From: Phlegmacium glaucopus
Lineage: Eukaryota > Basidiomycota > Agaricomycetes > Agaricales > Cortinariaceae
Assembly: GCA_015039465.1 (NCBI GenBank)
Contig: MU130073.1
Span: 157,787 to 221,786 of the forward strand
Length of the DNA stretch: 64,000 bases
Direction: 5' to 3'
Shown here in pieces: positions 1 through 11,788 of this stretch. The notes under the pieces were generated by a model, which saw only the letters and a program-made list of their open reading frames with translations, was not told where the DNA came from and ran no database searches. The first letter of the stretch is position 1. Each line of letters opens with the position of its first letter. The position numbers and the translations under genes were made by a program.

Positions 1-1729
1 AGATGATGAATTATCACAGAATATTTTGGCGCCGGGTTGTAACAGGTTTGTAGGGATAGTGTTTACTACGAAGTGATTAGGTTTTTGTGAACACTCGTTC
101 GAAATCACCAGTGCTAAACTCCATATAGGCAGCAGATCGACGATCCCGTTCTTCGACACTGGCAAGACCCTTCATCACAAGCTGTCATCGCAACTAGTCG
201 AGAAGTTTCATATGAGGAGTTGGAGAATATAAAACCTCGAGAGTCAACACCCAAACCATCCCTCAAAGTCTGGCCCTTGTTCCATCCCAGATTTTTCCCT
301 GCCAGCGGTATGAAACGACTCGGAACAGATTAAGATGGGATAGTTGCAGAGATTTATTTACATATGCCTTCAGGAATTAGCCTTCCTTCATCGCAAATTA
401 GTGGGATATTCTATAAGGGATCTTCAGTATTCCTCAGGACATTGGCGTACAGTTGCGGACAATCAAAGGCATCATGCATCAAATTTCATCGTTCCATTTT
501 GGGCACTCCTCAATACCCCGGAAAATCCAGAAAACCACCGGAATAGCATTATTTCGAACCAATGAATCCACTGGCACGAGCCGATTTCACGATAACGAAA
601 ATTTTGACCACAAATTTTTAGCGGCCGGCAAAAAAAATAGCCAAAATCCTCGGTAAATGTATTTTTATATACAATCCTGTTCGATCCTTCAAGTAGATAA
701 GACTTTCATTACGCCGAAAAAACATCAACTTTCGCCACGTCATGCCAGGCTGTCCTCAGATTATCTGCTACTTTATCCGTCGGTCATGGAGGTTTATGAG
801 TGCATGTCAGCTTGGATTGACGGAGAGAACGTGGGCCGTCAGAAATTAAAAACAGCATCGACAGGTTTCTCAGCGGGCGATGTTGTGCCACTCAGACTTA
901 TGACCAAACCTCTTCCGAAAACACTTTTTGGACGTTTTTCGGGCTGTCTGTGAATCATAAAGATTCGTGTTGCCGAGAAACCAAATTGGATAATTGTCAC
1001 ATAATCACGTGTGTCACATGCCGTTAAAGCCTCCTCAAAACGCTATTTATTTTTCTGATCCATGAATAACGACCCTCCGCATGGTAATGTATTTTAGTTG
1101 TCTTCGTTTTGATACGGTGTTAGGACCTATCTTACACTAATTCCGCTCGTAAATGCGAAGGCGGCTGCCTCAACGGCTGTTTGGGAAGCCGCGTGTCACG
1201 GAATGTCACGTGCACGTGATATGGTGATTGACTGTCACCGTTCTGCTTTAGGCTCTGGGAGACGGCTTTCAGGTTCTCTTTACAGAAGTCTTGGCTCGTG
1301 TATACCACAGTAACTGTCGGCCCAAGTTGTTCAGACAAACTGTGCGGCCGCCATCCACATGGCTGGCTAACTTCCATCTGCTTCGTGATTTCGGTCGAGT
1401 ATGCTTTAAATGGCGCACTCCACATGGCGAAATGTAACAGTCCAGTTGAGACGGAAGGTTAGAGAGAGATCTCTTCTTCGCTTCCTCTCGGCGCTCAACA
1501 TTATTACTCCTCCAGTCCAATTCCGGAAAGACCCTTGAATCAGCTGATACTGCATGCAGGAAACATGGCACATGGCGCAAAATCCGCTGATTTGGAATCC
1601 TGACATCTTCAGTGTGGATTATCCTAGTACCATCTCCGTGGGACGCCAATTTTTACACCCCAGCTTGACTTGCAAGAGAAAAAACAGTATAAAAATATGA
1701 AGGAAGCCATAATCCAAGTGTTCTCTGAC
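1..1729. other. gene-free stretch upstream of the GH16 gene
   Basis: No open frame here shows conserved protein character or a believable exon chain. A palindrome made of two overlapping CACGTG boxes lies at 1207-1218. I see no RNA gene or repeat family. The last few hundred bases probably include the GH16 promoter and leader. Confidence 0.5.
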
Positions 1730-3317
1730 ATGACTGTCTTCTTGAAATCGAGCCTTCTGGCTTACCTGTCGCTGTCTACCCTAGCTACCCCTTATACGCA
1801 GAGGGATAGCTACACTGGCGCCCAGTTTCTGAACGGCTTCTCGTTCCAAGCAATCGCAGATCCTACTCATGGTCGAGTGTAAGTCTTCTTTTTGAGTTGG
1901 ACCGTAACAAAGAAACTCTAGCAGCAAGTAATTCGTAGAAATTATGTTGATGCACAAACAGCAGCAAGTCGGAACTTGACCTTCTCATCTGCGGATCACT
2001 TTGTTCTCCGAGCAGACTCGAGTACTTTCCTTAGTGCGAGCGGACCTGGTAGGAACTCTTTCAGGATCCTGTCGAACAACCAATATACGACTTCTGTTAT
2101 GGTGTAAGGATCACTTTTAACAAGCCTGAAGAATATCCCATTTGATTTTTATGTTATCAGATTTAACATTCGACATATGCCCCAGGGCTGCGGGTATGTC
2201 CCCCAAGTCTTTAAGACATGTAATATGTATTGAATGAATGATACAGGACATGGCCTGCAGTTTGGACTGTTGGACCTAACTGGCCGAATGAAGTGATTAA
2301 TAAGGCTCACATTTTAGAAATGTCCTGCTCAAACTTCCTTTTGTCAGGGCGAGATCGATATACTAGAAGGTGTCAATGACCAAGGAGTCGATCAAGTTAC
2401 CTTACATACTTCCCCAGGTAACTCCGTCCCTTTCATTATTAAGTTTGAGGGGGCGGCTGACGTCCTCCAAAGGATGCTCCATGCCCGCTTCACGTGCTCA
2501 GACTGGGTTAGTCCGTTATATATACATCACGTATACCTTTCACTGAATCTGAGAGAAAGAATCTCTACAGGGAATAACTGTGATACTGCTGCTACAAACA
2601 ACGCAGGCTGTGGCGTGCAAGTGGACGACGGGCGAAGTTTTGGGCCAAGCTTCAACCAACAAGGTGGAGGATGGTAGGTCTCTTAAAAATCGCTGCGATA
2701 TCTACCAAGACCAAATTCCTACGCCCTCCTTATCCTTAGGTTTGCTGTTGAAAGGACGAGTTCCTTCATCAAAGTCTGGTTTTGGCCAAGGACAGCCAAC
2801 AATGTACCGGAGGATGTCCTGCACGGGGCCGGTACTGTTGAGACTGCAAGCTGGGTAAGTGTTACTTCTTTTAGTATTACGTGGATGGGCAGTCAACAAA
2901 TTTCGAATGCACAGGGAACGCCACGAGCATTCTTTCCGAGCACAAACTGTCCTATTTCATCGAAATTCGGTCCTCATAACATCGTCATCAACTGTATGTC
3001 TGGATTTCATAAATACTTGACTCTTTTTTCTAACATCTTGATTTATTAGTAACATTCTGTAAGTCTTTGCAAATGATAAAAGTTCATCCTAATTTGAACA
3101 CTATTGTGTATTGTAAGGCGGAGATTGGGCTGGAGCTGTGTATGGTTCATCAGGTTGTCCATCCACATGCGTTGGTATGTCTCTTCAAACCATCTTATCC
3201 TAGCGTTTTGGCTAATACCAAGTCATTCCTCACTCAGACTTTGTCAATAACAATCCATCGGCCTTCGTCGATGCTTACTTCGATATCGCTTGGCTCAAGG
3301 TTTACGAACGAAAATAA
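1730..3317 (+). CDS. secreted GH16 family endo-beta-1,3(4)-glucanase (laminarinase-like), many introns
   Basis: Predicted extracellular beta-glucanase of glycoside hydrolase family 16, which hydrolyses internal bonds of beta-1,3/1,4 or beta-1,3/1,6 glucans in fungal or plant walls. The ATG at 1730 gives a hydrophobic signal peptide (MTVFLKSSLLAYLSLSTLA) and then the family start YTGAQFLNGFSF. Exons I can splice are 1730-1878, 1939-2103, 2161-2193, 2247-2292, 2348-2417 and 2473 onward, with several more to the stop at 3315-3317. The exon at 2348 reads GEIDILEG, the GH16 catalytic motif ExDxxE with nucleophile and acid/base glutamates. The last exon reads DFVNNNPSAFVDAYFDIAWL, typical of fungal members. 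All catalytic residues are present and no frame break was seen, so it looks functional. An upstream in-frame ATG at 1697 would spoil the signal peptide, so I prefer 1730. Exact substrate is not predictable. Confidence 0.88.
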
Positions 3318-3538
3318 ACCACTGCAGGCACCTGTATGTATTTCTTTATTGATGTCTTAATCAAATATTTGTATCAATCGACTATGTAAAAAAGTTAAAC
3401 ACTTTGAATGGAAAAAAAAATGTATATTTAACTATAAGAGCAAAGACAAAAAGAAAAAGAAAAGTGCAGATAAGACAGACAACAAATGCCAGCAAGTGGA
3501 AAAAAAAAATGAAAAAAATTATAATAGATAAAATACAA

Positions 3539-6500
3539 TTAAACCGCAATGCTCTGGAGGAATCTCGAATATCCCATCCCTCGTACAAGGTTGATTTTAG
3601 CTGCCCCATCCAACGTACCTAAGGTTGGCCGTTGAACTTGAGACTATACATTGAGGGTGTAAGCGACGAGAACACCAAATATCAAAATTTACTTCTAATG
3701 CTTACCAAAAGATCTGGGTTTGCCCTCTCTGCCAGCTTGAGCAAGTCTTTTGTCATTTCCTCGACTGCAGCTGGGTGCCTATCGTCGGTAGAACGACCCC
3801 TAAAGAAGATGTCTGGTAATAGACCGACAATCTTTGGGATACGCTTGGCTAGATCATCGATGGCCGCTGCCTGTGAACCATCAATCATTGTTTCTGCTTC
3901 TTCGTTTTCAGCAGCCACCTCTTCCAGGAGCTTCGGCAATAGTGTCATAGTATCGACATAATCCAGTAGCACCTATATGCCGTCCTGAGAACAATGCAAA
4001 GTTTGACAGCTAAGAGTTTGAATCGAACCTTGCCACGAACAAACCAGTGTTCAATTTTGTCCTTTTTGCCATCACTATCGAAGCGAGTGAATAAATTACG
4101 CAAAAGCTCCAAATCCTTCCGAATTATCGCATCGGGTGCCAACTCAAGAATAGCCAAGTTATGAGCGGAGTTGTACATTTGAGCGGAGAGATAGAGTTCG
4201 TAAGCGGAAAAAATATTTCCGTCGTCAAGAGCGTGCAGTGCCTAAAGGATGTAGAGAATAATAAATGCAAGTACGATTAGAGTTGGGTAGAGAAGATACT
4301 TACTTTCGCCTCGTCAATCCAGGACATTGGTAGTTTCAGGGTCCCAGCCAGCCCAAGGGCCGTCCAGTTGTCAAGCTTGTGACCAGAACGTGCAAGGAGG
4401 TCTTTGATGGCCTTTTCGCGCCTATTAGATGATCCCCCCCCAAAAATTAGACAGAGATTCATGAGTGATTATGAATTAACGTACCCGACACTCCCTTCAA
4501 GGTGCAGAAGCACAAAGACGGCCTCCTGTATCATCCCCCAACTTTCCAGCTCAAGGGCATAACTACTAGTCAACAGATCGGCGGTCGGGCTATGACCTTC
4601 TGATGGTTCTTCGTCATCTTCGTCTCTTGATGTGTCACTGCCGCCGCTGCTGCTGAGTTCTCTACGACCATTTCCTACAAAACCATTCATAGGTGGCTTA
4701 GCTTTGGACTTCGCACCCGAACGACCGCGATCAGCAAAATCACGGACTCGCATGATGCGGGAGAGGATGATATAGAGGTGCCAGCACATGCCGATACCCC
4801 AGTCTAATCCCGATGGTGCGAAAGACAAAGGGTTCAGGGCTTTAGATAAAGACAGTGTTGGATCTGCACAGAGCTTGATCAAGGCGAATAGTGGATCATC
4901 GGGTGTTTGGTCTTTTGCAAAACTTGATATGAATAAACCTAGCCTTGATGAGGCTAGTGATGAAGGGGGAAGACTCTTTTTACTGATAGCCCACTTTGGG
5001 ATAGGTTGGGCGATTTGATTTGATGTGCTTTGGGAGCTTTGAGAAAGGATACCTTCGTATACGTTGACAGCATCCGCCACAGAGGAATCTACACTGGTTC
5101 CATACCAGAGACAAAGCCCAAAAGTTCGTTTCCAATCTAGGCCGGCGTATAAACTATCCTCACTTTTACCCTCTTGTCCTTCCGAAGTTATGAGACCCCC
5201 AAGTATATTGTAGACTTTCCAAACGCTTCTTTCTACAAGCCCGTTTTGTGGATTTCCCAAGCCTGAGCTTGAGCCCGGCGCAAGTTTTTCATTTTTCCAA
5301 ATATCAAGTTGTGCAATGATGTCATTTTTGTAAAGGTCGTCGCCACCAGCTTGACTGATAAGGGTTGAGAGTTTTAGGTATCCTCCATCAGCTGCTGCAG
5401 AGCATGCTTCGCTCACTTGATAACCAGTGAGATGAGTAAATGCAGCGTCTGCAGGTGTGTATGCGACTACAGAAAGAAGTGATAATTAGACATGTTATAA
5501 CGAATGCAACTTGGCTTGTCACCATTGGAACCATTTGCTTCGGAGCGCAGGTCGCTATCAACGCTCGGCTTAACAACTTCTTCGAGCCATTTACTGAGAG
5601 CCTTTTTTCTTCTCAACAGTTGTACACGATTCCTGATATCGGGGGTGATTGAAGTTCCATCCGTCGTACCTCTCGAGCGGTTGAACTGGAGGTCAATTGG
5701 GTCGAATAAGGCACTTCCAAGGCGGAAGATGGGGGCTAAACTGGAAGCATCGGTCGAAGGGAAGAGTAGAGCAAAGGAAGCAAAATTTAGAGGATCAGAA
5801 GATGCTGCAGGGGCATAATTCCAAGTAGGTGGAGAGGAGTGTGGAGCGGAAGAGGATGAGGATGAGAGTATTGTGGGATGAGCAAAAGGAATGCCAAAGT
5901 CGTCACGGGAAATTGTAGTATGAGTAAGGTGATGTTGGAGAAGCTTGGACGACAAAGCAGACGGCGTCAAAACCGAAGGAGCCGTCTTATTCTGATCCTG
6001 GCCAGAACGAGTCACGGCAGAGAGGACATTAGTGACAAATACTATTGACGAATTGGCAGTTGTTTTTCTGATGCAAGAACAATAAAGCCTTTTGTCATTC
6101 ATCGAACCGCATCAAGTGCGGAGGACTTACGATGTTGCAAACGGGCTGCATATGCTGCCAGAATGGATCAGCCGCCCTCCGGGTCCCCAACCAACTCGGA
6201 ACGAGCGACCCATGGACAAGCCTGCGTCAAAGTATACCCCTTCATTACCATTAACAATGGATGATTTGATCTCGACGCGGGCATACTTGCGAGAGGGACG
6301 AAAGATGGGTGGATCTACATTGTGCGCAAATGAGGGGCGCTTCAACAAGATATTTCAGTGAACAGCACGGATTTAGTAGAAAAGACTCACTTCTCGAGAA
6401 TCAGTCCTCAAACCATCCCCATCTGAATCCCGGCTATGCTTCCGATTCACTGCCTGATTTCGTGTGCTGACATCTAATCGAACAGCAGGCGCTGGTTTTG

Positions 6501-6993
6501 GTGCTTGTTGCAAAGCTTTCAGAGTGGCAGCTTCTTCAGGCATTCGGAATAACGAAGTCTGCATCACATGCATTGTTTGCGCGTCTACACCAACATGCTT
6601 TGCCCAAGGAATTATCGTTGGATCATCTCTGGAATTATTAAGACGTGTCTTTGCCGGTGGTGAAGAACTGGATGAAGAGGGAGGGGAAACGCGAACATGA
6701 ACTTCGTGTGCGAAACGAATTTCACCGTTTTCGTCCTCAATGAGCGCGTTTCGATCTTGTTTTCTCGAAATTGTCCGTCGGGCTGGGGGTGTAGAGCGCA
6801 ATTCTTCCTCTTGCATCTCTGATGAAGATGAGCTTGAGCTCGAGGGTCCATCGTCCACATCGTCGCTCTCAGCATCAGGTTCGGGTTCTACAATGGCAGT
6901 TGCTCGGGGAACCTCTCTACTTGAAGTATGGTCATCCTCGTCTTCACTGGAGTTACTACCGGTGTCGCTATTGCAAGCGGTGAACCGAGCCAT
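3539..6993 (-). CDS. nucleoporin Nup96 / Nup145C, Y-complex scaffold subunit
   Basis: Structural subunit of the Y (Nup84/Nup107-160) complex of the nuclear pore, pairing with Sec13 and Nup85-type partners. The start at 6993 gives an acidic, serine-rich N-terminus. The segment IPWAKHVGVDAQTMHVMQTS follows, then an exon with MGRSFRVGWGPGG, a Nup96 hallmark, and then the alpha-helical domain with WKRTFGLCLWYG and LDWGIGMCWHLY. Exon 1 (6993-6391), exon 2 (to 6131), exon 3 (6067-5511) and exon 4 (5466-4485) join in frame, giving AYTPADAAFTHLTGYQ across the exon 3/4 junction. Smaller exons follow to a stop at 3539-3541. No Nup98-type FG repeats or autoproteolytic domain is attached, so this is a stand-alone Nup96 rather than a Nup98-Nup96 precursor. 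The exon 3 donor (GTTGCA) is weak but the phases fit. Confidence 0.87.
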
Positions 6994-6999
6994 TAGAAA

Positions 7000-7360
7000 T
7001 ACAAAAAAATGAAAGCGCTCGGCGGGCGAGAGTTGCCACCACCTGGACCTTCCCACCACAAACACATGTAAACATGACGGCAAATTACGGCCGACACACG
7101 CCTTTCAATGACAATTTGCAATACTACATGAGGTCAAACTTAAAGGTTTGAGTCATTTCAAAATCGGCTAGGCACTATTATATACGCGTCCGGTCTTGCT
7201 GACCACACTTCCTCATTTTTAAAGGATTAAACTGATCCAGTTGGTATAATCAAGTCAAGTCAAGTCTACGCTTTACATTTGGTACCTTGCCCAATGAAAA
7301 AGGCCAGGAAGGTGCTACAGGGTTGTATTTATTCCTGAACTCAACGACTCGAGGCCTCTG
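7000..7360. other. intergenic, Nup96 promoter side
   Basis: AT-rich spacer with no supported gene. It holds a short direct repeat (caagt, 7252-7265) and presumably the Nup96 promoter. Confidence 0.4.
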
Positions 7361-7369
7361 CTTCTTCTT

Positions 7370-8590
7370 TAATCGCTTCGGGCTACAGTCCAAATTCTGG
7401 AAAGATTATTAGATATGTCATGGCAGACAAGAACCATCCTTACTTTCGTTATGTATAGTACCAAAGGTGTTGGTTCGGACGTGCGTCTTGCTTGAAGACA
7501 GTGTGGGACTTTTAGGGTCAGATGTGCCAGTGGATAGGCTTTTTGTGTCATCGGCTGGTAGGATTAACCTGGGAGGTATCGCTGAGTAGACTGGTTGGTA
7601 TAAAGAACTCTGTAAACTAACATTACGCCCAATTTTTTGCGAGGCGGTGGAGGTCTTTTGAGAGAAAGTTAGTTATAAATTTATTGGAAACCAAGGAAGG
7701 TATCGCACAAGCTGAGGGCACATCAGCTAAACCGCAACAAGTGTAGTTAAATTAAACTCACGAAATTAGTTCCGTCAGGAAAACGGGATCTCTGTTAAAT
7801 AATAAGTTTAAGCCTTTAGTGATAATAATCTTAAGTCATTGTAATCACTCTTTCGACCTAGAATAAAAAGGAAATATTGATAAATGGAGCTATTTTCGCT
7901 TAGAAGATTCGATACAAACTGGTTACTAGTAGAACTTTTAGAAGCATCACAGGGTTCTGAGTCGGCAGGGGTACTAGAAGTAGTTGGAGATAAGTCATTG
8001 TCAACTTTCAAGATTTTAAGGTTGGGAAAACCGGTAATTGTGCACCTACCTTGTTGACGCTCCCTCCTGTTGGACTTTGTCCAAAGAACTCTTCTGCAAA
8101 TTTACTGAAATAAGCGAGATTGACGACAAGACATGCGAGTGAATTACTGAAACCGTTTCCTCCACTGGAAGGCTACTAGTAGTAATGGTGTTATCCATTT
8201 AAGAAATGCTTTTCGTAGCGATGTGCGGGATGAATGAATGAGGGAAAGGGGTTGCTGCATAGACCTGCAAACCAGCACTGGTTTATATACACCCGGCGGT
8301 CTTCACGGAAAGGTAGTCGACAAATATCCAGAAGAGCATCTCCTGGGAAGACACCCCCCTTAAACAATGTGTTTATTTTGATAAGAAAAGAAAATTTTGT
8401 ATTCTTACCTCCTTCTGCTTGCCTCATCGCTTCCTTTACTGTCCTCATTGACCTTAAGTTGACTTGACCGAGATTCCCACTGGCTATTGTCATGATCAGC
8501 ACCCCATTACCGCTAATTGCGGTTAGGGGGTTGTTTGTGGCTATTATCTCTTTAACAGCAAATATTCCATTTCCGGCATGTGACAATCGT
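7370..8590 (-). CDS. unassigned multi-exon candidate gene (tentative)
   Basis: Several minus-strand pieces look coding but I cannot assemble a sure model. The best piece (about 8586-8420) reads NPLTAISGNGVLIMTIASGN, runs on to SMRTVKEAMRQAEGG and ends at a good GTAAGA donor. After a likely intron, GDALLDICRLPF and RRVYINQCWF follow. Two further serine/threonine-rich pieces (about 8195-8050 and 8005-7810) are bounded by GT/AG-like sites. I recognise no family. The start is unclear because no ATG opens the first piece. It could be a real low-expression gene or a decayed one. Codon-level conservation against relatives would decide. Confidence 0.3.
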
Positions 8591-9077
8591 CCTCCGAGTC
8601 ATCGATCATCGAGAAGCTTGAAGTTCTACGTTCCTCTACGTTCCTTTCTGGCAAACAGTGCCGGCATGATTAATGTTTTCAACCTTTTTTTCTTGATATT
8701 TACAGCATTTGTTTTGGTTCGGCGGGCAATGCGTCTCAGGGAAATTTGAATCATGTGGACCGTGGACGTCGCCGGTTCTTCTCAAATTAACGTGCTGCCA
8801 ATTGTAAATGAATGTTCGGCGCCCAGTGCGTATGTTGCACAGCAGAATTTTGGACTAGCAGGGAACCAGAATTTTTTTTTGTTCGAAATCATGCACCCCC
8901 ATTGGATGGGGTTTTAGACTTCTTCTGCTATGGCCTGGGCGTCGTACTTATTTCTTTAATGGGCCCGCTCCTCCGTATTCATTCGTAGCAGTGCATGAAC
9001 GGCTTCTGGGATCAGATGCCACATATGGATATCCGATAATTTTTCGATTGCCTACCTAGTCTCTTCCGGATGCCCTT

Positions 9078-9400
9078 GACTACGCTGAACAGCACAGGGT
9101 GCTTCCAATTGACTTCCTCATGCTGGTCCCTTTTCTCGAAGGCTATGGAGCCGATTTTGTCTCCGTTAATAACCTCGAGAATTCTGGGTTTGATTATAAT
9201 GATTCCAATTCTGCATCTGGCGCGAACCTGGAAGCTATCCTGCGCAATCGTGGCACCATGCTTGAATCCGGATTTGGACAAGCAACCAGCAACACTAGGT
9301 ATGGCTCAGATTGTGACGTGCTGTTACCGCCGGTGGAACTATTGATCGACCTTCATGTACGAATTTTTTTTCGTCGTGTCAAATCGATTTCAACTTGAAT
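9078..9400 (+). pseudogene. possible remnant of a fungal transcription-factor domain
   Basis: The open stretch around 9080-9395 encodes residues ending LLPPVELLIDLH, which resembles the start of the middle (Fungal_trans) domain of Zn(II)2Cys6 regulators. The preceding acidic Asn/Ser-rich linker also suits that family. No zinc cluster lies upstream and the frame closes at 9396-9398 without a good continuation, so I treat it as a fragment. The match rests on one short motif. Confidence 0.25.
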
Positions 9401-9429
9401 CTTCCACTTGCGTGTTTTTAGGGTGACAT

Positions 9430-11780
9430 CAAGCAACTCCGAGTTCGTGCCTGACATTTAGCAGGACTCAATCCCCAGATAGTCTATCAGAATACATCAG
9501 ATGACGCCAAGGTAGGCCAAGGTCCTGTGTAAACAAGGGAACGCCAATCAAGTTTATAAAAGGGGTGAGCAGATCGGAAATGAAATCAATGATGGCATGC
9601 TGAGGCCCACAGGACAAATTTCAGTCAAACGTCCACCACAATTTAGTACAGTTGTTCAAACTTCATTTAGCCGAAGTTCAGTCGGTTCATTTTCTTCTCA
9701 AAAATTTTTGGGGGCCTGTCAATGGCTTTCGGTCGATTTAACTAAATGGGATTTTCATTTTATCCATCCTAAGGAACCGGAACCGCTCTCAGTGCTGTTA
9801 AATCCAGGTTGCGGGCTATGATTACCATATACGGCAAGATATTCTGGATGTAATGGCTGTTGAGACCGATTGGCCAGTCATCTGCTCTGGAGTGACGCTT
9901 AGTGATAGATTAGTATCAGCATATGTTGCTGGCCAATATCGGATATAAGAACTTTTACTCGGTGTCCATGGGATGGGCGTTGTGTATTGGAAACCCGCGT
10001 TGATAGCTCTACACGGAGCGGTGTATTCTCAAATTCTACGTACGTTTCTGGTGAACTCCATCACGAACGAGCATTTTTGGAAAGCCATCACTACGCCTTC
10101 AGACGGAACATGATTCTCAGAGTCATTAAACTTGAGGCACGCCGACAGATAACAAACAGATGACCAGGCCCCCTCTCCGCGCACAACCGACTCTCAGTCT
10201 TTCACCTTCACACTTCTCAGGCCTCAGATTACGAGTCCTATTTATAGGGCTCGTACTTTTATCCTCTGGACCCAGCCAAAATTTGAGCCATGTTACGGTT
10301 AAATAGCCGGCAACTCCCGTAGCAGCCTTCTATTTCCGTCTTCATCGGCAACCTTCGCCCTGTTCGTTTTTCTACTACTTCGACCCCCGCTTTTCAGAAT
10401 GATTGAGATATTCAAGCTGCGGTGGCTCACATTGCCGACTCTGGAGTGTTTGCGAGGCAAGGGAGAATTTGGTGTAATAAACTGATTCCATTGATGTCAC
10501 TGTCTGTATGTAACAGTGTAAAATTAAGCTACTTTTTTTTCAGGCTTGATGTGTTATAGAATACAAAATAAAAATTAGGATTTGTATACCATGTGAGCAA
10601 TGGCCCACAAAACAGTTAGGTTCTCATGCTTTCTCGGCAGCAAATTTTTCGCCCTGACCACACTGTTTACAATGAAGCTGGCAGGTCACATTTCGTCACC
10701 TAATCTTCCGAGCTGAAGACTTTGTTCACTGTTTTCGGTACTATCTTCAGAGACTGCCGACTGGGTGCTCAAGGAAGGGGGTGATAGCTACGCACAGAGC
10801 CGATCACGAGTAGTCCGCATCCGTGCGGCAGTTACGTCGGTAGTCATTGCAATCAGCGCATCAATGTCAGGAAGCTGCTTCCCATGTTACCCCACCTGAT
10901 ACCGGTTGGATCGGGGTCATGTGATAGCATCGTGCATAAATCACGGAATCCTCGGTTGCCGATTGGCTTAGTGGTTATGTGCGCTCAATCCTTAGACCTC
11001 CTCGCTGTGACTCTTCTAACCACAGGTCGTAGAGATCTGTTTCTTTTGTTGTTTTTTTTGTCATCTGTACTCTAATTAATGAGCTAAACTAAAATTGAGG
11101 TCTCTAAACTGAAGTTCCGAGGCAACTATACGAAGCGGAGAAACGAGCTTGTTACTAAATTTAGAATTATTATTTAGTGCACCCTTGAAAAACTGCGCAC
11201 AGTCTGCAACCTCTGGAGGCAACATAGATACGAGATGCATAAAGACCAACTTTTTTTGTGGGGCAGTATTTTTACTGTGTGGTTCTCCCAACTTCTCATA
11301 TCACTCAATCTCCCGAAACACAGCCTATAGTGTTTCTTTTGGAGCTCATTATTATTTAACAGCGTACACTCGGAAGATTGGCCGACATTCGCGTACTAGA
11401 TTCACGTGTGCCAAGTGCCAACCCGTGCCAACTGCGTCAACGATCAATGTCCTTCATCAAAACTGTCAAGGGCCATGCGGTTCATGCGGCCCATGCCTAC
11501 TTCAAAGCCCCGCAAAACTGGGGATTTCACTCAAAAATCATCCATGAACTTCACAAGCCTTCTGCCAGACAACTGCGACTAGAGCGTAACTCTCAAATAG
11601 AGCTCAAAGTAAATACCACAATCTGTCATAACCGCATTGTTTCAAAGCTTGGACGTCTGGACCCTTAATATGTCGTAACAGCTTATTTGTCTGTGTGGAA
11701 AAAAACTTATTACCACATACAGTATGGAACGCCGAACTGCTGGCGTTTTGGCTTTCATCCCCTCCCCACCCACTATCCTC
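9430..11780. other. 2.3-kb gene-free stretch with a tRNA-like relic
   Basis: No frame here is convincing. Many short AT-rich runs and one tRNA-like segment (annotated separately) are all I see. The region looks like decayed accessory DNA between two real genes. Confidence 0.45.
10957..11038 (+). tRNA. degenerate tRNA-derived sequence (Arg- or Lys-like)
   Basis: The stretch has a good A-box/D-arm (TTGGCTTAGTGGTTA), then a spacer, then an anticodon-arm-like hairpin with CTGTG/CACAG stems and a pyrimidine-rich loop containing CTCTTCTAA. AGGTCGTAG follows, as in many variable-loop/T-arm junctions. The anticodon loop is too long (11 nt), about 18 extra bases sit before it, and the T-arm breaks off. 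It is more likely a pseudo-tRNA or the head of a tRNA-derived SINE than a working tRNA. Confidence 0.3.
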
Positions 11781-11788
11781 TCTGTGTT

